Shown here in pieces: positions 61,701 through 64,000 of a DNA stretch of 64,000 nucleotides. The notes under the pieces were generated by a model. The model did not search any database and was not told the origin of the DNA. It worked only from the letters and a program-made list of their open reading frames with translations. The stretch is from Luteibacter sp. 9135 (GTDB taxonomy: Bacteria; Pseudomonadota; Gammaproteobacteria; Xanthomonadales; Rhodanobacteraceae). Where the stretch lies: the NCBI RefSeq assembly GCF_000745005.1, contig NZ_JQNB01000001.1, positions 1,667,501 to 1,731,500 on the forward strand, in the 5' to 3' direction. Each line of letters begins with the position of its first letter. Positions within the stretch are counted from its first letter, which is position 1. The translations under genes were made by a program, and so were the position numbers.

Positions 61701-64000
61701 TCGTTGCAAGCATTGTTCTGTCCCGCGGCGCTCGATACGAGGACGCCGATCACGGGTTTAGCGACCAGCATCTCACACACATCGTCCATCGCGCGGTGGA
61801 CTTGCGAGACGCTGAATCCGCTCGAAATTCCACCCACAAGGAGGCCCATCTCACGATCGAGGGGTGCCGAAGCACTCAGTCCTGCAAGGCGGTCCAGTCG
61901 GTTGGTATTCCAGAGGATGCCCCAGTAATCAGAATTGCATTCGACTGAAAAATACGCCACATCGCTGGTGCCGCCGGTGGCGTCGCGAAGCGGCAACACG
62001 ATGGTGTCAGGTACACAGTCAGGATCAAGTATGCTTGCGGCCGGGCAAGGTAGCTTCCTCGACGCAAGATACATTGCCCGTTGCGCCAAGCAGTGCCAGG
62101 CGAAACGGATTGGATGAAACGGGGAAACGATGATTGCGTTCGGGACTTGCTCAAGCGTAACTCCGTCGTTCTCCAGCCCCATTACCAATCCGATGTCGCA
62201 CCAGCAAGCCTCGCTGGGCGACGAAGAAAGCCAATCAAGGTAGGACCGGATATACGCGTCAACTGAAGCCTCGAATTCGCGATCGGTCGCTAGCAATTCA
62301 CCCAAATTGGTCGACTCGACCAAGTCATTGCCTTCAGCCCCTCGCACCTTGCGCGCGAGCTCGACCCTTGCCATGGTAAACGTTTCTGGCGGGCGCATCT
62401 CGGAAGGCTGTGGGCGGGGGTCGTTCAAGAACCTACCGGCTGAAAAGATTGTGTCTTCGGCCGAAGACCACTCGCGACGCCGCCAGTCAGCCGCGTAGTC
62501 TGGTGCAAGAACGAATGGGTAGTACGAGCGGGCAGCGCATGATTCTTCGATGAGCCAGCCTTGTAGCTGAGCGCATCGAGCCTGATTATCGGCGTGCACC
62601 GTGCGTGGCACACGTCCGTTGTCACGTCGAGCGTTCCGTGCAAGATGGAATTCGAAGTAGCTCTTGCATGCTTCGCCAGCCGCTTCCTCGGCCAATAAAT
62701 GGATTTGAAACTTCTCGGATGCTTTCGACTCGGGACGTTTTACATCGAACTGGTAGGCGCGCTCACCACCAGCTTCGACTTCCAGCCCGTACTCACATTC
62801 AGCGACTTGGCCAATGCGTGTGGGCCCGGTAGCCTCGGGATCAACGCCGTCGTCTTCGCTTATAACGAGCGCGCATTGCGACAATATTTCGACGCCTGGC
62901 CTCACGTAAATGTCAAGGTAATGACGACCTACGCCGGACATCTCTAGTGTCGTCTCAATCGGCTTTCCTGGGGCAGCCTTGGGAATTTTTACCTTGTTGG
63001 CGGAACGCGAGAAAACGACAAGCCCAGGTTCCCAAGTTGCGAGGGAGATAAGCTTTGTCGTTGCCTTTCCTGCGTCGATGCTCACCGCCTCGACCGTGTA
63101 CTTAATCGGCGTTCTGTGCATCGGGATCGCTTCGTCATCGAATTCGATGAACCGATCGCCTGAGAGAACCCATTCTCGCCGGTTAGCCGCTCCGCCAGGT
63201 GCGTCGCGCGTGACGCGAACTGTTATTTCCTCGTTCTCTTCCGTGGCTCTTATCTCAATGCGCAGTCGTGCGATATCGCGTACGACGGGCACCGCGCTCT
63301 TGCCCTGAACCGCAAGAGGATTGATGCATGATAGGGCGATCTCCGCATTTCGCGCCTCCTCTTCTAACAGGTTTTCCCACCGATCGAGCGTCAGGCCGCT
63401 CCACCAAGCTGGCGGCGGGCTAATATCGTCGGGCGCGTAAAAGTACGGCATGGACCTCTTTAGCGCCGTGACGATTTCGCACTTTCGCCGGATATGCGCG
63501 AGAAATGCGTCCAGAAGATCTTTCTCCGTCGGGTTTGCTGCACGCTCTTTAAGCTGCTCTATCCCGATTCCCAAGTTGGCGCTTTCAAATTTCTCCACCA
63601 GAGCGTCAAGAATGGATGCTTTTCTTTCGGCGTCTAGTCGCTGGTCTTCGGATGGCGGAAAGCCCGCAGCCAAACTTACGCGGTCGTTCAGCGTCATTCC
63701 GCCGTCACGCAGTTCCCAAAGCCGTCTTATGACTTCCCAGGCCCCGATCCTGCTCACGTCATGCTGGTCTGCAGCGTCTGCGGCCACGACTGCTTTGAGA
63801 ACTAGGCTGCGCGCTTCATCAAGCTGGGCTGCATCACCATCGCCGATACCACCATCAACCATTTCCTGTACAAAAGAGGAGTTCCACCAGGTTGTTATCG
63901 AGGATCCTCCCTCATTCGCGGCGGACGGGACGCCAAATGCCTTCCGAGTAGATTCGTGCGTGTCACTCGCCTGTCCGCCCGGTGAAACGAGCGTTAGAAA
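58775..64000 (-). CDS. very large HerA/FtsK-like ATPase with predicted PD-(D/E)XK nuclease core, DptH-like; 5' end outside window
   Basis: The frame is open for 1695 codons from an internal Met at 63862 and stays open for 46 more to the window edge, so the true start is outside. Numbering from 63862: residues 1-1000 have no domain I recognise. D1056 (RPDLIVV), E1077 and K1079 (PIEVKNR) form a PD-(D/E)XK-type nuclease core. The ATPase domain has Walker A GDLGTGKT (1357-1364) and Walker B LLVDEAD (D1581, E1582), then GVILASQYLSHF, the HerA/FtsK pattern. Size and layout recall DptH, the ATPase of phosphorothioate-dependent restriction. Base use is like vsr and dcm, unlike the core genome. The DptH label is inference; the two domain calls are read from motifs. 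Confidence 0.72.
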   Translation of the reverse strand, partial: FLTLVSPGGQASDTHESTRKAFGVPSAANEGGSSITTWWNSSFVQEMVDGGIGDGDAAQLDEARSLVLKAVVAADAADQHDVSRIGAWEVIRRLWELRDGGMTLNDRVSLAAGFPPSEDQRLDAERKASILDALVEKFESANLGIGIEQLKERAANPTEKDLLDAFLAHIRRKCEIVTALKRSMPYFYAPDDISPPPAWWSGLTLDRWENLLEEEARNAEIALSCINPLAVQGKSAVPVVRDIARLRIEIRATEENEEITVRVTRDAPGGAANRREWVLSGDRFIEFDDEAIPMHRTPIKYTVEAVSIDAGKATTKLISLATWEPGLVVFSRSANKVKIPKAAPGKPIETTLEMSGVGRHYLDIYVRPGVEILSQCALVISEDDGVDPEATGPTRIGQVAECEYGLEVEAGGERAYQFDVKRPESKASEKFQIHLLAEEAAGEACKSYFEFHLARNARRDNGRVPRTVHADNQARCAQLQGWLIEESCAARSYYPFVLAPDYAADWRRREWSSAEDTIFSAGRFLNDPRPQPSEMRPPETFTMARVELARKVRGAEGNDLVESTNLGELLATDREFEASVDAYIRSYLDWLSSSPSEACWCDIGLVMGLENDGVTLEQVPNAIIVSPFHPIRFAWHCLAQRAMYLASRKLPCPAASILDPDCVPDTIVLPLRDATGGTSDVAYFSVECNSDYWGILWNTNRLDRLAGLSASAPLDREMGLLVGGISSGFSVSQVHRAMDDVCEMLVAKPVIGVLVSSAAGQNNACNDGMLSWGRKNFSGDENGNTKTLGIGASEIHVFDERGDGVRPDDAEISNLAEDTSNAVQWYSAPDTIGHHDLAIIAQLETSNAAALPTKLSSPLGIGGLVRMRIREQQRTGGGQFLCESRVSAPARISGDGIADNTAKAISRLEGYGDGPVGYVFAPSIAAVKRSLEKAEFVAVSSSAVDPACFLGNWLEGTYLWDYELPSYSGRTGDSNGYYLLSSIDEIDIETMRTVLKRLPDCGDLSREHLSAIVQEVARRGIPTVRGLSAGNSGATGDLGLFVATRMLQDSFRTSGAESGLLSPWTEKNGEHLITLVIPVDPFQRYLDDLGKAIKKPTMHRPDLIVVALSISDSVVRCKLTPIEVKNRTGHGVMSNALRQDALEQAKSLSTLLAALQATYSEEQEMVLWRLAYQNLIASMVGYGFRVYSQQLAESGRAGEWSVLHAKAMEAILSSELAIEVDAHGRLIVIDGSAASGPRDTDGDGFNETIELSQADASLIARGHSEDLYLSMHASVSTWGLLPSESTSSAPTLILENRAAGVTQPRRSVEWGAPTLEVQAEFPDNNAKASEVQASDDTLRSQLVAPRQTEPAQAPPALAETSDGLDQTGLDLRIGETLDGFQTRVLHLNLGDTALNQLNMGVVGDLGTGKTQLLKSLVYQIASGSGGNRGVEPNVLIFDYKKDYSIGDFVNATGARVIRPQHLPLNLFDLSASSQAISPWLERYRFFADVLDKIYPGIGPVQRDRLKTAIKDAYAAYGDGIYPTIHDVHRNYVAALKGSADSLSGILGDIVDMELFADDRSSIVGPAEFLKGVVVIALNDLGQDDRTKNMLVAIMLNVFYERMLKTPKRPFLGTNGTMRVVDSMLLVDEADNIMQYEFDVLRKVLLQGREFGVGVILASQYLSHFKAGGTDYREMLLSWFLHKVPNVSAKDLGPLGLNDPAALQQVAERIKSLQLHECLYKTHDVAGEFVKGAPFYRRDEWQ

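Overview
The window looks like chromosome of a GC-rich gammaproteobacterium of the order Xanthomonadales, most likely a Rhodanobacteraceae member (Luteibacter/Dyella-like). This is inferred from the order mreBCD-mrdA-rodA-mltB-rlpA-dacC-ybeD-lipB-lipA, the split class II ribonucleotide reductase with a histone H1-like gene between its halves, and an Ile/Ala tRNA spacer in the rRNA operon. The genus was not tested by any search.

Layout. 1-3.5 kb: the 3' half of an rRNA operon (tRNA-Ile end, tRNA-Ala, 23S, 5S, terminator), with two nested long-range processing stems around 23S. 3.6-9.5 kb: a small exported protein, then the glycerol regulon glpR and glpD-glpF-glpK, with clustered GlpR-like half-sites before glpD. 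9.6-24.9 kb: a PfkB-type (adenosine) kinase, then the rod-shape/elongasome genes mreB, mreC, mreD, mrdA, rodA, followed by mltB, rlpA, a D,D-carboxypeptidase, ybeD, the lipoate genes lipB and lipA, and the periplasmic protease prc. 25-29.7 kb: a MscS-type channel, then pyruvate dehydrogenase E2 and a lipoylated E3; lipB/lipA make the cofactor that these two carry. 29.8-36.3 kb: a REP-associated tyrosine transposase, an APC permease, a GH50-like hydrolase, small membrane proteins and purC. 36.7-46.9 kb: cytochrome c, DjlA-like co-chaperone, rpe, an exported Sel1-like protein, a 37-residue membrane protein, a two-component system with an unusual periplasmic sensor, trpE, an exported possible chorismate-lyase-like protein and an alpha/beta hydrolase. 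46.8-56.7 kb: aminopeptidase, HAD phosphatase, a PstS-like/LysM fusion, a DegQ-type protease, and nrdJa-H1-nrdJb behind an NrdR-box-like site. 56.8-64 kb: an insert that looks clearly less GC-rich than its neighbours, with vsr, a C5-cytosine methyltransferase and, convergent to them, a very large ATPase that runs off the window.

Repeats tie much of the window together. About twenty copies of a short REP element (GTAGGAGC plus a compensating hairpin) lie in ten places between genes, one inside the 5' end of rlpA and one supplying the stop codon of mscS. The single RAYT transposase gene sits between two inverted REP pairs, which makes it the likely driver of the family.

The best candidate for a poorly described system is the last 7 kb. 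The large protein (over 1741 residues) joins a predicted PD-(D/E)XK nuclease core to a HerA/FtsK-like ATPase, resembles DptH of phosphorothioate-dependent restriction, and here ends next to a Dcm-Vsr pair. No dnd/dpt partner genes are visible because the window stops inside the gene.
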